A DNA stretch of 64,000 nucleotides, from contig NC_049997.1 of assembly GCF_000003815.2 (NCBI RefSeq), positions 12,629,543 to 12,693,542 of the forward strand, in the 5' to 3' direction. Below the pieces are notes generated by a model. It worked only from the letters and a program-made list of their open reading frames with translations, did no database searches and was not told the DNA's origin. A program made the position numbers and the translations under genes. This DNA is from Branchiostoma floridae. Lineage: Eukaryota; Chordata; Leptocardii; Amphioxiformes; Branchiostomatidae. Below are positions 12,301 to 23,300 of the stretch, piece by piece (the stretch's first letter is position 1; each line of letters begins with the position of its first letter).

Positions 12301-13795
12301 GTAAAACATCACATCTTTGTTTTACAGGTGAAGGTGTCCCTGTACTCGTACAGCCAGGGACTTACCGAAGTGCGCGAGTTGATCTTTAACGGTAAAGGCA
12401 GCGACAAGATGAACTGGTTCTCCCAGGATCGACTCATTTCATCTCCATGGACCGACCTGAAAACAGAAACAACCAACCTGTTCTCGATCCCAGGTGAAGT
12501 GGTGAATCCCAAAGCTCCAAGGTACGCAATGAGCTATTTCATTTTTTTCTCGACTACGCAAGCGTAGCGACAGGAATTGTGGGTAATATGGCCTTCACCT
12601 TTGACATATTACCCACAATTCCTGTACCTACACATGCTTACTCGAAGGTGTGAAAGAGCTCATTGGAAAAATGTTAAACAAGACACTGGTAACCTAGTGG
12701 TTAGGGTCTTTGTCTCAGAAGAGCTTCTGGATCAAAATCCCGGACAGGCTTCGAGGATAGGGCGATGTAAGGGCGACAAGTTGTTGTTGTTTAATTCAAT
12801 GTCCTTTAAAAATCTTTTAGGAGTTTCTTCATCAACCGAAACTATGGCGGCTGTCCCAATGACGCCGGTTGGCTGGCGGTGGTGGAAGGCGGTACCGTGT
12901 GTGAGTGGGAGACACGTGATCAGCCCGGTCCACACATCCTGTTCTCACGGAAATCAACTCACGTCAACTGGACTACAGGTCAGCTTCTAACCTGGTAACC
13001 ATACCATCGCGAACGTCCAGTGCCTCTACGGTGCTGGGAGTTTTGCCTGTCTGCCCAGGCCCACTAGCGTCCCGGGGAAATTTGGCACGGTAATAATCAG
13101 AAAGGACAACTGGAATGCTAAACTGAAAGGCTAATCAGTCATTTTCACATGACCTGACACGTATACATTTTGCCTTAAGTAAACAATGGTCCATCATATC
13201 TTCATATGACCTATGAAAGCATCTAATATATTAAAAGGGCGTTACTTGTTGTAGCACGGGCTTTTTGCGTATAGATTCAGTTTACAGTCCCGTGAATTTC
13301 GACGGGATTAATTAGAATTCACCGCTGCCACCATTGTAACAAAGAGAGCAAAAAACTCAAACTTTGACTACAGCATAGGAATTTTCTTTTACACAAACAG
13401 TTAACCTCACCTAATCTGATGTTTCGATGCCTGTCAGACATCTTCCTCAGAACTGCTAACTGGAATCCTGCTTCTTGTCAGCTTAGGTGAGATTGACTGG
13501 TTGTGTAAAAGAAAAGTCTTATGTCCTATGATCTAACAACTTGATGAAGTTATTTTCGGAACTGACTACAGCAGCTCCGCATACAGACGCAGAGTGTACC
13601 TCGGCTTTATTTTTGGAAATGCCTAAAGATGAAGTTCAATTAATGCCCATCCCTCTCTCCTCGGTGTTTACTTTGACAATTTTTTAATGACAATTACATT
13701 GTCTTCCATATACAGGTGGCAATGACGTGGGGTCTGCCGACGTCATGGTGGTCTCCATTAAGACCTGTGGTCACGTGACGGAATCAGGTGAGTAG
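56..13795 (+). CDS. Modular lectin-like protein: WSC-like domain, six tectonin blades, C-terminal domain of unknown function (5' partial)
   Basis: Twelve exons with matching phases: 56-157, 468-557, 1483-1557, 2364-2666, 7917-8144, 8590-8745, 9638-9868, 11020-11175, 12005-12183, 12328-12521, 12821-12978, 13716-13795; about 650 residues in the window, with the start upstream. The first three short exons encode an acidic linker (about residues 1-89). Exon 4 encodes a Cys-rich WSC-like domain beginning [16 protein letters not shown] and ending near [13 protein letters not shown]. Exons 5-8 encode six tectonin repeats with the hallmark VWGVNxNDDIYxR, the number needed for one closed six-bladed propeller as in tachylectin-1 and fish egg lectin. 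Exons 9-12 encode a Cys-poor C-terminal domain ([27 protein letters not shown]) that I cannot name. Tectonin propellers bind sugars or LPS, so a secreted recognition role is inferred. The last exon reads through a donor-like GTGAGT into TAG; a further exon is possible. The exon 8 donor (GTCTGC) is weak but gives the same 156-nt length as exon 6. Confidence 0.85.
1576..2335 (+). mobile_element. Family A non-autonomous repeat, 3'-truncated copy
   Basis: It starts with the family palindrome ACCTCCATGAAAT...CATGGAGGT and continues with the shared body (TTTGGGCCCCCTAGCG, TTTTTGTCAAAAACTTCTGA, paired ATGCAAAT/ATTTGCAT). It lacks the usual 3' end (GTCGCCGAACTCTAGTT) and stops just before exon 4 of the lectin-like gene. 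No coding capacity is visible. Confidence 0.7.
2930..3826 (+). mobile_element. Family B non-autonomous repeat with inverted ends
   Basis: The left end ACCTTCGCCGAGAAGGTTAT is answered by TTTGGCGAAGGTATGGGGTC and GTGGAACTCTAGTT on the right. The body has repeated AATTATGCAAAT and ATTTGCATAATTAATGAG blocks. It shares the final GGAACTCTAGTT and much of the body with family A, so the two are related. It lies in the intron after the WSC-like exon. Confidence 0.7.
4007..5080 (+). mobile_element. Family A non-autonomous repeat, full-length copy
   Basis: Both ends are present: GTTACCTCCATGAAATGTCA at the left and CATGGAGGTATGAGGTCGCC followed by GAACTCTAGTTG at the right. The outer ACCTCCATGAA/TTCATGGAGGT forms short terminal inverted repeats. 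This copy gives the uninterrupted reference for the nested copy that follows. Confidence 0.75.
5443..6013. mobile_element. MITE with 43-bp perfect terminal inverted repeats and TTA target duplication
   Basis: The termini start GGCCCCGTTCATGATGCAAA and are exact reverse complements over 43 bases. TTA flanks both sides (5440-5442, 6014-6016). Paralogous family A copies near 1995 and 4410 show the empty site ACCTTAGACAATGTTG, confirming the boundaries. A three-base TTA duplication fits PIF/Harbinger-type transposition, which is inference because no transposase is present. The interior carries multiple GATGCGGAT motifs. Confidence 0.9.
6611..7410. mobile_element. MITE of about 800 bp with long imperfect inverted ends
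   Basis: The left end TGGACCCTTCCAGCCGAACA pairs with the right end over 24 bases with one mismatch. Weaker complementarity continues inward for roughly 100 bases (shared CTCGGTCAAAAAC). It is nested in the family A repeat at a site intact near 5015. I could not fix the target duplication. No transposase ORF is visible. Confidence 0.8.
8880..9212 (-). mobile_element. tRNA-derived SINE
   Basis: On the minus strand a tRNA-like head begins about 9210 with GGCGCAATCGGCAGAGCGTT (A-box-like), then CGTTCGAATCC at 9156-9166 (B box). The tail holds CTTGGGAAAGGCACTTTACA, a phrase typical of tRNA-SINE bodies. The body runs toward 8880. It lies in the intron between two tectonin exons of the lectin-like gene. 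Confidence 0.75.
9310..9356. repeat. (TA)n microsatellite
   Basis: Uninterrupted TA dinucleotides of about 46 bases. They make spurious Tyr-Ile ORFs on both strands. Confidence 0.95.
10466..10985. mobile_element. Inverted-repeat element with tandem GGACACTTCGGC termini and 10-bp flanking duplication
   Basis: The left end carries several GGACACTTCGG-type units and the right end carries their reverse complements (CCGAAGTGTCC). The ten bases TTCCTGACGA occur directly on both sides (10456-10465, 10986-10995), consistent with a target-site duplication. A 9-11 bp duplication would suit Mutator-like elements; this is inference. A second inverted-repeat element is nested inside. Confidence 0.75.
10565..10746. 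mobile_element. Nested small MITE, ACAGTCAAACCTGT family
   Basis: ACAGTCAAACCTGT on the left and ACAGGTTTGACTGT on the right form 14-bp perfect inverted ends. Internal text (GGCCACC, CCCAAGGGACCG) repeats. The same family start recurs at 17638. Confidence 0.75.
11205..11510 (+). mobile_element. SINE body/tail without its promoter head
   Basis: GGACGTTAAATGGAGGTCCC, GCACGTTAAAGAACCC and CAATTCAGCCCCTGGCTGCA followed by (CAATAA)n-like sequence. The same body follows the 5S-like head at 40281 and recurs in pieces at 26440-26560 and 27520-27600, so this is a dispersed SINE tail. Confidence 0.65.
12570..12625. repeat. Tight foldback, 21-bp perfect arms
   Basis: ACAGGAATTGTGGGTAATAT (plus one base) at 12570-12590 is the exact reverse complement of 12605-12625, with a 14-base loop. 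It sits about 50 bases after a donor in the lectin-like gene. It may be a tiny transposon remnant. Confidence 0.8.
12683..12775 (+). mobile_element. tRNA-like SINE fragment
   Basis: TAACCTAGTGGTTAGGGTC resembles an A-box region and GGATCAAAATCCCGG a decayed B box about 45 bases later. It is not a plausible functional tRNA. Read as a degraded SINE head. Confidence 0.45.
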
Positions 13796-13926
13796 CACTC
13801 ATCATCGTCATCATCATGAGGACGAGGCAGCCAGCATCGATGCCTAAAATTCGAGGATAGAACCTCCGTGGGTCAACCATGTCCCATTCTGTTTATTGTT
13901 TGAGGGCAAAAACACCATACTTTTTC

Positions 13927-13932
13927 AATAAA
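13927..13932 (+). terminator. Poly(A) signal of the lectin-like gene
   Basis: AATAAA lies 131 bases after the proposed TAG stop at 13793-13795. This supports 13716-13795 being the terminal exon rather than an internal one. Confidence 0.5.
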
Positions 13933-13981
13933 TGGACAATTCTGACATTTGCAATGTTAACGTTTCTTTTATGAAACTGTT

Positions 13982-13987
13982 TTTATT
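13982..13987 (-). terminator. Poly(A) signal of the GPCR gene
   Basis: TTTATT on the plus strand reads AATAAA on the minus strand, 117 bases after the GPCR stop. It is only 50 bases from the AATAAA of the convergent lectin-like gene. Confidence 0.5.
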
Positions 13988-14103
13988 GATAACGTTGACA
14001 TAACCTGCTTAGAAGATGACCATCACCCCATTGATATTTGCTGAACAATTCATACATCAAAATAGCAGATGCAGAGGAAAAAAAGAGCACGCCTGACCTA
14101 AAA

Positions 14104-15144
14104 TCAAAGATTTGTTGAAGCTGTCTCTCTATTTGTTGTTTGTCCGTTGTCTTGTTTTTTCCTTTGTTGTTTTCTCCCATCGCTGTCACCTTGTTTACAC
14201 ACACCCTTCCCACACATGATGCCCCGGATGTAGAATCCAAACCTCTCTCCGAGTAGAGCGTACAGAAACGGGTTGGAGACAGAGTTGACGATCTGTAGCA
14301 TGAAGCACGCCCATGTAGCGTAGGACAATGCCTTATTGTCCATCATTGCGTTTGAGACGTACACCAAGTTTATAATGTGTCCTGGCAGCCAGGATACAAC
14401 AAAGGCTACCACAACGGCGGTCACCATCCTAGTTACACGGTTACGTGACTTAATGTCACTCCTAGAACCTACAGGTAGACCCCTATTTTGCCTTAAGGTC
14501 TTGAACAAAAGCACGTAGAAGATGACAATTATTACTAAAGGTATTACAAAAGAAAGAAGGAAACTAAAAAGTGTCGTTGCAAGATCCTTGCTGATAAGGT
14601 CTTGAGATTGCATATCTCGAGATGTCGCTGGTAAGAATATAAAGATATATCCCAAAATACTTAACACAAGTGCTAACACCCATAAACACGTGTTTATGAC
14701 CCAAGCACGCTTCCTCGAGCTGCGGTCCATGTGGCCTATCGGGTCTGAAATAGCCTGGTAACGTTCTATACTCAGTGTTGTGAGACATAGCACGCTGACG
14801 AAGGAACACATGTCGTAGCTAACAAACGTTACATGTTGAAGCCACCCGCCGAACAACTCCAGCAATATTACGACCCAAGTTAAGGGCGTTGCCACCGTGC
14901 AAAAGACGAAGTCGGCCACTGCCAAGTTCAAGACGAAGATATTTGGATAGGTCCTCATCTTTGGTTTCTTCGCTATGATGTAGATGACGAGAGCGTTTGC
15001 AAAAGATCCAACAGCAGCGAGAATGAGGTGCACCGTTGGAAACCAGACTGTTTTCTCCAGCGAAGTGGTAACTGGGAAGGGAGGAGATATTGCCACGGAG
15101 GGATCCTTTTCCGGTGGAAATATTGATCCCGGAAATGACGACAT
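14104..15144 (-). CDS. Class A (rhodopsin-like) GPCR, probable neuropeptide-type receptor, intron-less
   Basis: A 346-residue protein with all seven helices: TM1 GSFAN, TM2 LNLAVAD, TM3 end ERY, TM4 Trp, TM5 FVIPL, TM6 SWLP and TM7 NSVSNPFLY, followed by a Lys/Gln-rich tail. The general look is of the somatostatin/galanin/opioid-like peptide receptors, but I cannot name the ligand. I chose the Met at 15144 because an upstream CATCTTTCAG on the minus strand looks like a 3' splice site of a 5'UTR intron; the ORF stays open to 15306. Both cysteines of the conserved TM3-ECL2 disulphide are absent: position 3.25 is Gln and ECL2 has no Cys. There is no N-glycosylation sequon in the short N-terminus. 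It converges with the lectin-like gene. Confidence 0.85.
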   Translation of the reverse strand: MSSFPGSIFPPEKDPSVAISPPFPVTTSLEKTVWFPTVHLILAAVGSFANALVIYIIAKKPKMRTYPNIFVLNLAVADFVFCTVATPLTWVVILLELFGGWLQHVTFVSYDMCSFVSVLCLTTLSIERYQAISDPIGHMDRSSRKRAWVINTCLWVLALVLSILGYIFIFLPATSRDMQSQDLISKDLATTLFSFLLSFVIPLVIIVIFYVLLFKTLRQNRGLPVGSRSDIKSRNRVTRMVTAVVVAFVVSWLPGHIINLVYVSNAMMDNKALSYATWACFMLQIVNSVSNPFLYALLGERFGFYIRGIMCGKGVCKQGDSDGRKQQRKKQDNGQTTNRETASTNL

Positions 15145-15199
15145 CGTCTCTTGAATGTTCTTGGTGTGTTGTAAATGTTGTGTCTGAGACGATACACTG

Positions 15200-17117
15200 A
15201 AAGATGAAAATATGCTCAAAAGATATCTTAAAATGTCTAAATAAAACACTGCGAGTAAATGAAAAATATATTTCAGTTCCAGCTGAAAACTGATTATAAA
15301 AAACACTCAAATCAAAGTAATCAACAAGGAAGTTAGGGTTATTCCTTCAAATAAAATGCTTCATTTTCATGTCAAAATCTATTATAAGTTGTTTACATAG
15401 CCAATCCCACAAATTTGGAAGACTTGCGGAACCAGAACTTCCACTCTGTCAAGCGGCAATCTGTTCTAGTCGCCATCTTGTTTCGGACGACATTTTGCTA
15501 TTCTTGCTGTTACCTTACGCATTATGGAAATAGATATGAATGAAAAGTCTTTGAATGGACAGAATCTACCATCGACAACATGTCAGACCTCCAAAGTACC
15601 ATTTTTCTTGAGTAGTATTCTGGTAAATTTTAATGTCTAACCCTAGAATGTTCAACAAGCTGCCAAATATCACATAGTAACAGTTAAGTATACGAATGTA
15701 GTATGAATAGTACATCTAAGCATATTTCACGTCCCTAAGTCAAGTGGGAAACATAGTGTTTTCTCATAAGTCTGAAGAAAAATCACTAGTCATTCGAGTG
15801 AAGACTTGTCATCTGACACAAGGAAACAAATAATGAATTGAACTTTTACCTGCTTGTACCAAGATCTCAGTAAAGCTGACAAACAGGATGTGACGACATC
15901 CAATCGGATGTGACGTCTGTCCAAACGTAGGGAACGCCCATTTGCTGTCAATCTTACAGTTCTGTTATCGAAACAGTGCTGGTCTTGACAGGCAGACTAC
16001 TTGTTTAAACTGTAGGATTTTGGCGCCTAAACTGGAAATATTCTACAGAGCAAAATCTTTCCAATGTTTCAACAAATATAAATCGCTTCTTAAACACATG
16101 TTGCTATTATATCATCCAGCAACATTTCAAGTGATACCCACAGCCGACTAGCACATTACATGTTGAGTAACTCTACCTTGCAATAACGTTACAGTATTGA
16201 ACCAGTAGCAATAATGCTTTAATTACCGTAATTACAGTACGTCCAAATCTTTCTGATTGTTGTCACAGTTTACAATGTTGTTCATAATTTGATGAGCAAT
16301 ACTATAAACTGCGACATTTCTCAAGGAGATATATATTAAGCATTCCTTGTGATTTTTGACTTGAAGACTGACCCTTAACTACAAACAATCTTAGATTTCT
16401 GATTTATTTTGACTGTAATTCATACAAAACCCCAACCTTCTGAATTCTATTTACCTTCATACGGAAAAGGCAGCACTTGATTTTTGCTGATGTGAACAAA
16501 ATTACTCCGCGTGGACCTCACGCACGTAGTGTGGCCTGGCAGCTTCAATTTCTGTATTGTTGTATCTGACGCATTTTTCACGGTGGGTGCTAGACACAGA
16601 TACAGAATGATGTATATTTTCAGTCGACCTGCACATTAGTGAGAAGTTTCAGTCCTGACCTCTATAAACATATAATTTATTTAGTACTCAAATATAAAAT
16701 TTATTAATGACAAGCAAACACCAGTAATAAAAGTACACCGTTTGTACACATTTTGTTCCAAGATAGATTTGAAATGTCAGGATAGGAGAATATACAGTGT
16801 CACAAACTTTATATACATTCATAGACATGTGCTTTTTAAAAATAGCACTGATTCACATCAAGAAATGTCAATTTGGAAGAAGACCCAGTCAAAAACAACC
16901 ATAACAAAGTATATGATATGTGTTATTTTGTACAAACTGTCAACTACAAAGCTCTCCAATGCACATGGACTTCAGCACCAAGGACAGCATGCATACAGAA
17001 AGCATGGACTATACTAAGAATAAAAATTTAGCACAAGTTTTGGATTCTCTACCATATATCTCATCAATGGAATACAACTCATGACAGGGCAGTTAATGAA
17101 TAAACTTGTATTTTTCC
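15200..17117. other. Upstream region of the GPCR, no gene recognised
   Basis: AT-rich sequence. It should contain the 5'UTR exon(s) and promoter of the GPCR gene. No long ORF with protein-like composition is visible on either strand. Confidence 0.5.
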
Positions 17118-17123
17118 TTTATT
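17118..17123 (-). terminator. Candidate poly(A) signal of the ankyrin gene
   Basis: TTTATT (AATAAA on the minus strand) lies about 260 bases after the stop codon at 17385. Confidence 0.4.
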
Positions 17124-17384
17124 GCAGTATAGTTATGCATCTTATGTACTTTAAATTTAGTGTTCTGTAGTTTCTCTGTCTGTCATGTGATATGGTATAG
17201 ATGTACTTCATGTACATGTATAGGGCCATAGGGAGAATACCTAATGTCAAGCTAATTGTGGATTAAAATAAAGTGAAAGTCGAAGTAGGTATCCTATTTT
17301 CCTACTACAATGTTGTTAGGATGGACAGCAGGGATTGCTCTAATAGATTGACTTTGTTTTAAATCACAACCTTAATTTGAAGTT

Positions 17385-20300
17385 TCAGAAGTCCAGTTTG
17401 TAGATGTCTCCCACATGTTCTCCATAGTATTTTGCGGCCAGGTCTCTTCTGGGCAACTTGACGTCTGTCTTGGCTCCTTTCTTGTCCTGTGATGCTTTCT
17501 TGGCAGCCAACTTCTGCTGTTTCTGTCTATTCTTCTCCAACTGACTGGCTGCTCTCCTGTAATACAGTAGGACTTACATAAACATGTGCACACAAGATAC
17601 TCATAATATGTAGAATATGTAGAAAAAAAACATATTACAGTCAAACCTGTCCATGACGACCACCCAGGGGACCGGGCAAAAGCGGCCGATTTGGTCAGCT
17701 GGTCGGTTAGAAGAGTATCAACTCACAACATGTCCGATGCATAGTTTAAATGGTTTCCATTGTGTTTAATGGCAAATAGCAAGCACACGCACGTGCATCC
17801 GCCGCCATCTTTATTTTGAACATAACATCGTAATGGTAGTCAAAATCCGATGCAAACTGGCCAAATTCGGCACAAAATGGTGCTAGTTATCATTGAAAGA
17901 CGATGACACCTCAAGATTTGAAAATGACACAGCCAGTATGGGCAGGGATTTGGTCCCAATTTTTGGCGGTCGCGGTCAAGTTGGCCAGGTGGTCGTTGTG
18001 AAGAGTTCTCTCAATGCTTACATCAATTGGGAAAATTTTCGGGACTGAGAAAAAACGGTCGTAATGGCCAGATAGTCGCTAAGAAGAGGTGGTCGCTTGG
18101 GCAGGAAATGGTCAAAGGCATATGCAAAACTTAGAGAGAATTATAATACATGTAAAAGTAGAGGTCTATTATGCTCCAACTTATAAATCATGTACAAAAA
18201 TTTAAGACTTTGTAAGATCAAAAGGCATCAAAATCCATAAAAGTTATTACTATTTTTCAAGGTATTACAGCAAATGACTGACACTTGTAACTGGTGCTGT
18301 AATATGACATGAAATTGAATGAATGGCTGATTCACTGAATTAACAAATATACATGTAACTGTTAAGTCATACATGTACATTGTACATGTATAGTATGACA
18401 CCAGGGGCCCCTTGACCTTCGTCTCTCAACCCCCATCTAAATATCAAATATCATTAGAAGTACTTAAGTTATGCTGACGGTGACCACAAATATCTTGAAA
18501 TTTAAAATAAACACAGAGACAGACACACGCACACCAAAAAATTCAATACCTTCATTTTTTATGAATGCCTACTGTGCCCACTTTGTATTGGCCATGTTGC
18601 AAACTGAATAAAGTCGAAGTCAAAGATTGAATAAATGAGTGAATGAATGAATGAATGAACGAACAAACAAAACTGTAACAGACGTACGTTGCAGGAGGTA
18701 TAGGGGACACGTAGGCTGACTCCCCTGCGTGTGAAATCCCTCGCTCCACCTGTGACGGCTGGTTTGCCTTCTCCCACTCCAGGAAGTTATACTTGTGCAG
18801 ACAGTGGCGGCATTTCAGCTCACTCTTCACTAGAAGTAAAAAAAAAAACAGGTCAGGATTAGAAAGAGTTTAAAACATATCTAATTAGAATGCCTTAGCA
18901 AGTTTTTCTTAGTCTCCAAGCAGACCCTACGGAGCCTTAGAGATAGTATCAAAGATGGCCAAGGAGTAAAGCTGGCCAAAGGGAGTTAAATGGGCCCGGC
19001 TATACTCCTTTGCCAGCTTTGATACTATCTTATGCGGCACCGTAGGATCTGCTTGGAGATTAGTTTTCTTACTGAAACTGCACTTAGCCTATTAGCCTAG
19101 GTCCATTAGCCTAGTGGGTTGAATATTTTTGCATTTGGGATGTAACAAGCTCACACTCCTGACTGGTCATAACATAAAGACTTAAAAAAACAGGACTTTG
19201 CTTTCCTTGACCAGTGGACTAGCTGTAGTGGCTCTGTGTGGCCTAGGGTATTAACACAAATGGAGATGGACACTGCCCCTATATGTAAAAAGGTGTAGGA
19301 AGGGTAAAGATCTGTTTAACCAACAGATGCAGAGTAGAGATGCCCAAAAGCATTTTACAAAGAAGATTTCACTCACATGCTTTCTCGATGACTACGGGAT
19401 GACCTGCCAGTTTTGCCGTGTCCAGGGCCGTGTCGTCACGGTTGTTGCGGATGCTGAGCTCGGCGTCGTGCTGCAGACAACAGTTGAAACATTCCGCACT
19501 CCCCGCCTCTCCTGCGTAGTGTAGAGGGGTGTAGCCTTGGTCTGGGGGAGGGACGGGGAAGGTTTCACTGATGTTATCATTTACGAAGCCTGAGTGAGTG
19601 AGTGAGTGAGTGAGTGAGTGAGTGAGTGAGTGAGCGAGTAAAGTGAGTGAGTGAGTGAGTGAGAGTGAGTGAGTGAGAGAGTGAGTGAGTAATAGAGTGA
19701 GTGAGAGAGTGAGTGAGTGAGTGAGAGAGTGAGTCAGTGAGTGAGTGAGTGAGTCAGTCAGTCAGTCAGTGAGTGCCACTAGGTATCCACCCTATTCTAG
19801 CTATATTTGCTCCTCACATGGTCGTAAGAATGTATATACTAGATACATATAAAGACCCTCACTGTGTCTCCTCTCAATATTGTTTGTCTATAATAGTGCA
19901 GTATGTACAAGATTTATGTTACGAGCATGTAGTCTGTTGCGACATTCTGGATTTGTTTCACACTCAGTACACAGTGAGTTTCTTCAAATATTGCATAGCC
20001 TTCAATCTACATCTATTTTCACATTATTAATTTGATTATACTATATCATATATATATAGCTAGTTGCCTTATATAATGTACATAAGTTTGCCTTACATTG
20101 TACCCATTTTGTGAAATAAACTTTGACTTGACTTGACTTGGTCTTCCTGGCACCCAAAATTTAAAATTTGTCTGGTGCAGGTAATTTTCAATGTTACCTA
20201 CATGTATAAGTATTTCAAGCCCTGTGTTGGAATATTCAAATCCTTGAATTAGGCAGAATGTAAGGACCAAATGTTTCAAAGTGGATGGGCATCTAGTGCC

Positions 20301-23300
20301 AGACTGACTTGCATGGAAGTGATCACTGGAGCAAACTGAAGCTGAGAATAGGATAGATACCATGCTACAAAGTGGGTATCGCAATAAACATTCCTTCCTT
20401 TGATTATTTCTTCCTTCCTTCATTAAATGTGATCTATTGTTTGAGGTAGATAATAAAGGAAGACTGCACTTTCTTTTTAAAAGAAAGGAGCTATCTAAAT
20501 GATTTTAACTGAAAGGAATTATTGCCTTAGATCCTGTGCAAAAAAATACACCTGGACCAGATGAAATTATTAAAAACCAGACTGTGCAAAATACCAATGA
20601 AGAACCCCAGGTATGTATAACTTACCATCCTGAATGTTTGGGTTGATTCCCTTCTCCAATAACCAGTGGAGACAAGTCATCCCTCCATACTGAGCAGCCT
20701 GGCAGCAAGGAACATTTAGCAACAAGTTTTACATAATGTTAACAGCACCCAGGAGTTGATAAATGAACACAACCAATACTAACACATATCTATAAAAAAT
20801 TAATCTTTGGTTAAGTGTACTACATGCACTAAGTGATACATGCATTGATATATCACAAATAGCATCAACGCTCAACAGGGTACCCTAAGACTACCTCACA
20901 CAAAAAAAAGTGTTATCAAGGCCTTATCTAAAGGATACGCTGAACACCTGGATATCTGAAGCGGGCATATCTTAGAGATGAATAATGCTACATTTAGTAC
21001 ATCTATCTAAATTCTTTTCATGTGACAGTTTCATGGTACCTGACAGAATTATATGAGAGTTAATGTGAATTATGCTGAGCTACAAATCAATCTGTATCAT
21101 AAAGAGTTAGTCTTCATCCAATGAGAACTGAGTTTTACCCTATTCTATGGTGAAACCATTTACCATGTGTGCAGGTGTCCTGCCGCTCCCATCCCTCCCC
21201 TCAGGGTGGCAGCCATTTTTGATGAGTAGCCGTAGACAGTTGACGTGGTTGTGAGCGGCTGCGTAGTGGTGCGGCCTGCAACCAAAACTGTCACCTACCG
21301 TGGTGGGGCAGTCGCACTGGATAAGGGCCGCTAAAGCTTCAACACCTGCAATACAATCATATTACGTTTAATAAATGGTAAAGTCTAGCTCGGTAACCAT
21401 ACTCCATAGCTTGGCTGGGTGCTTTACTAAACCCAGTCTGCTACAGTAACTATAGCCTATCTTTTTTGCTGGCCTTTGCAGTTACTGTAAATGCATTTAA
21501 GTTCGTGGGGATTTAGTTTCATGGTAGCGGGACAAAAGGATTTTTCGCAGTGGTTTTAAGTTCGTGGTAGCACCATGGACTGTAGTCTCTCACTGCCATG
21601 GAAAATGTTCGCGGTGGTTTTAAGTTTGTGGCAGGGTTGTAGCCAGCACCTGTCCTTCAGTCCTTTGAAGGAATTTTGCAGATGGGGACAGAGAAAAATT
21701 TTGCCCATTCCGTCCTCTGTAATGGACAAAAACTATATGTAAAGTCAGTAAAGATATAAAAAAAACTGTCGTCTTGTGTAATTTTTCACCAAAGCAGATG
21801 AACAGCTTAGTCTACCAGCAAAATCTACACCTCAAAATGCAGGAAATTGGGTTTCAGAGGGTCTAGATTTCAAAATTTTTCAGGGGAGTATGCCTCCGGA
21901 TCCCCTTAGGAACGTTATGCCTTCGGCTCGACGTCTCGTTCTTTTGGATTCAAAATTGAGGGGACTGAAAATGATTTCAGGCTGGCTACAACCCTGGTTT
22001 GTGGTGAAGCGGCCACTGCAAAAAACCATGAACATTAAACCACCGCGAAAGTTTCTGCATTGACAGTATTTGCTTCCACAGGAGCAAAAATATCAAGTCT
22101 GAAATATGTTTTGCAATACTTCAGAATCTCCTTTTGCATTCAAAATATATCTACATTGTATGAAGGAAATTGTAATAAAAGCACTAACCATATGATGCAT
22201 TTGGCAGTTGCTATAATCTGCTACAAAATTCCTGGACAATTCTGAGTAACTCTGGGCAATGTTATTGTCTTTTGAATATCTCTTTGAAATTATTTGATTA
22301 TGTCTATGATGCTTGTTCATCTTTATCCGTGGGGTAACCTATATCCGTTGATTTTAAAGACAGGGTATTTGGGTATACCAAGTTGAAGGGCTTTATTACC
22401 TTTGCCAGAATGGCTAAGGTTATGTTTTGGGCTTGTGAGTCTGTGTGTCTGTCTGTGTGTCTGTCTGTCTGTGTGTTAACAGCATAACTCAAGAAGCCTT
22501 GGATGTATCCCGATAATATTTGGTAGGTGGGTAGGGGTCGGGAAAACGAAGGTCAAGTTCGATAGTGGGCCCCCTAGCGGCTTGCTAAGGTACTGCAGCA
22601 GAACCTCAATTTTTTATATCTCCTGTTCTGGACATGCTGTGATCATGATTTTTGAGTGGTAGATAGCCCTCGAGGCAGAGAGTAAGTGCTGTGAGTTTGG
22701 GCCCCCTAGCGGCTTTTTTGGAACTGCAGGCGCCGGTTTCCTTTCAAACTTTGGACGAGAATAACTCTACAACGTGTTGACGGATCGTCATGATTTTTGG
22801 TATGTAGATAGAATGAGTGATGACTTACATAATGGTATACTAATTATGCAAATCAACAGCTAATTTGCATAATTAATGAGGAAAATTTATAAATCCACTG
22901 CATTCCATGATAGGACTTTCAAACTTGTCACATATGTAGCTGGGAAGGAGAGAAATGTCGACAGATATCAATTATGCAAATGATGGCCTCATTTGCATAA
23001 TTAATGAGAAAATATGCAGATGTTGACGGATCATCATGTTTTTTGGTATGTAGGTAGCGTAAGTGAAGACAAACATAATGAGATACCAATTATGCAAATC
23101 AACAGCTAATTTGCATAATTAATGAGGATATTTTATAAATTCACTACGTTCCATGATAGGACTTTAAAACTTGTCACATATGTAGCTGAGAAAGAGAGAA
23201 ATGTCAATACATATTTATCATGCAAATGATGATCTCATTTGCATAATTAATGAGAAAATGTGAACATGTTGACAGATGATTTTTGGCATGTAGATAGCCT

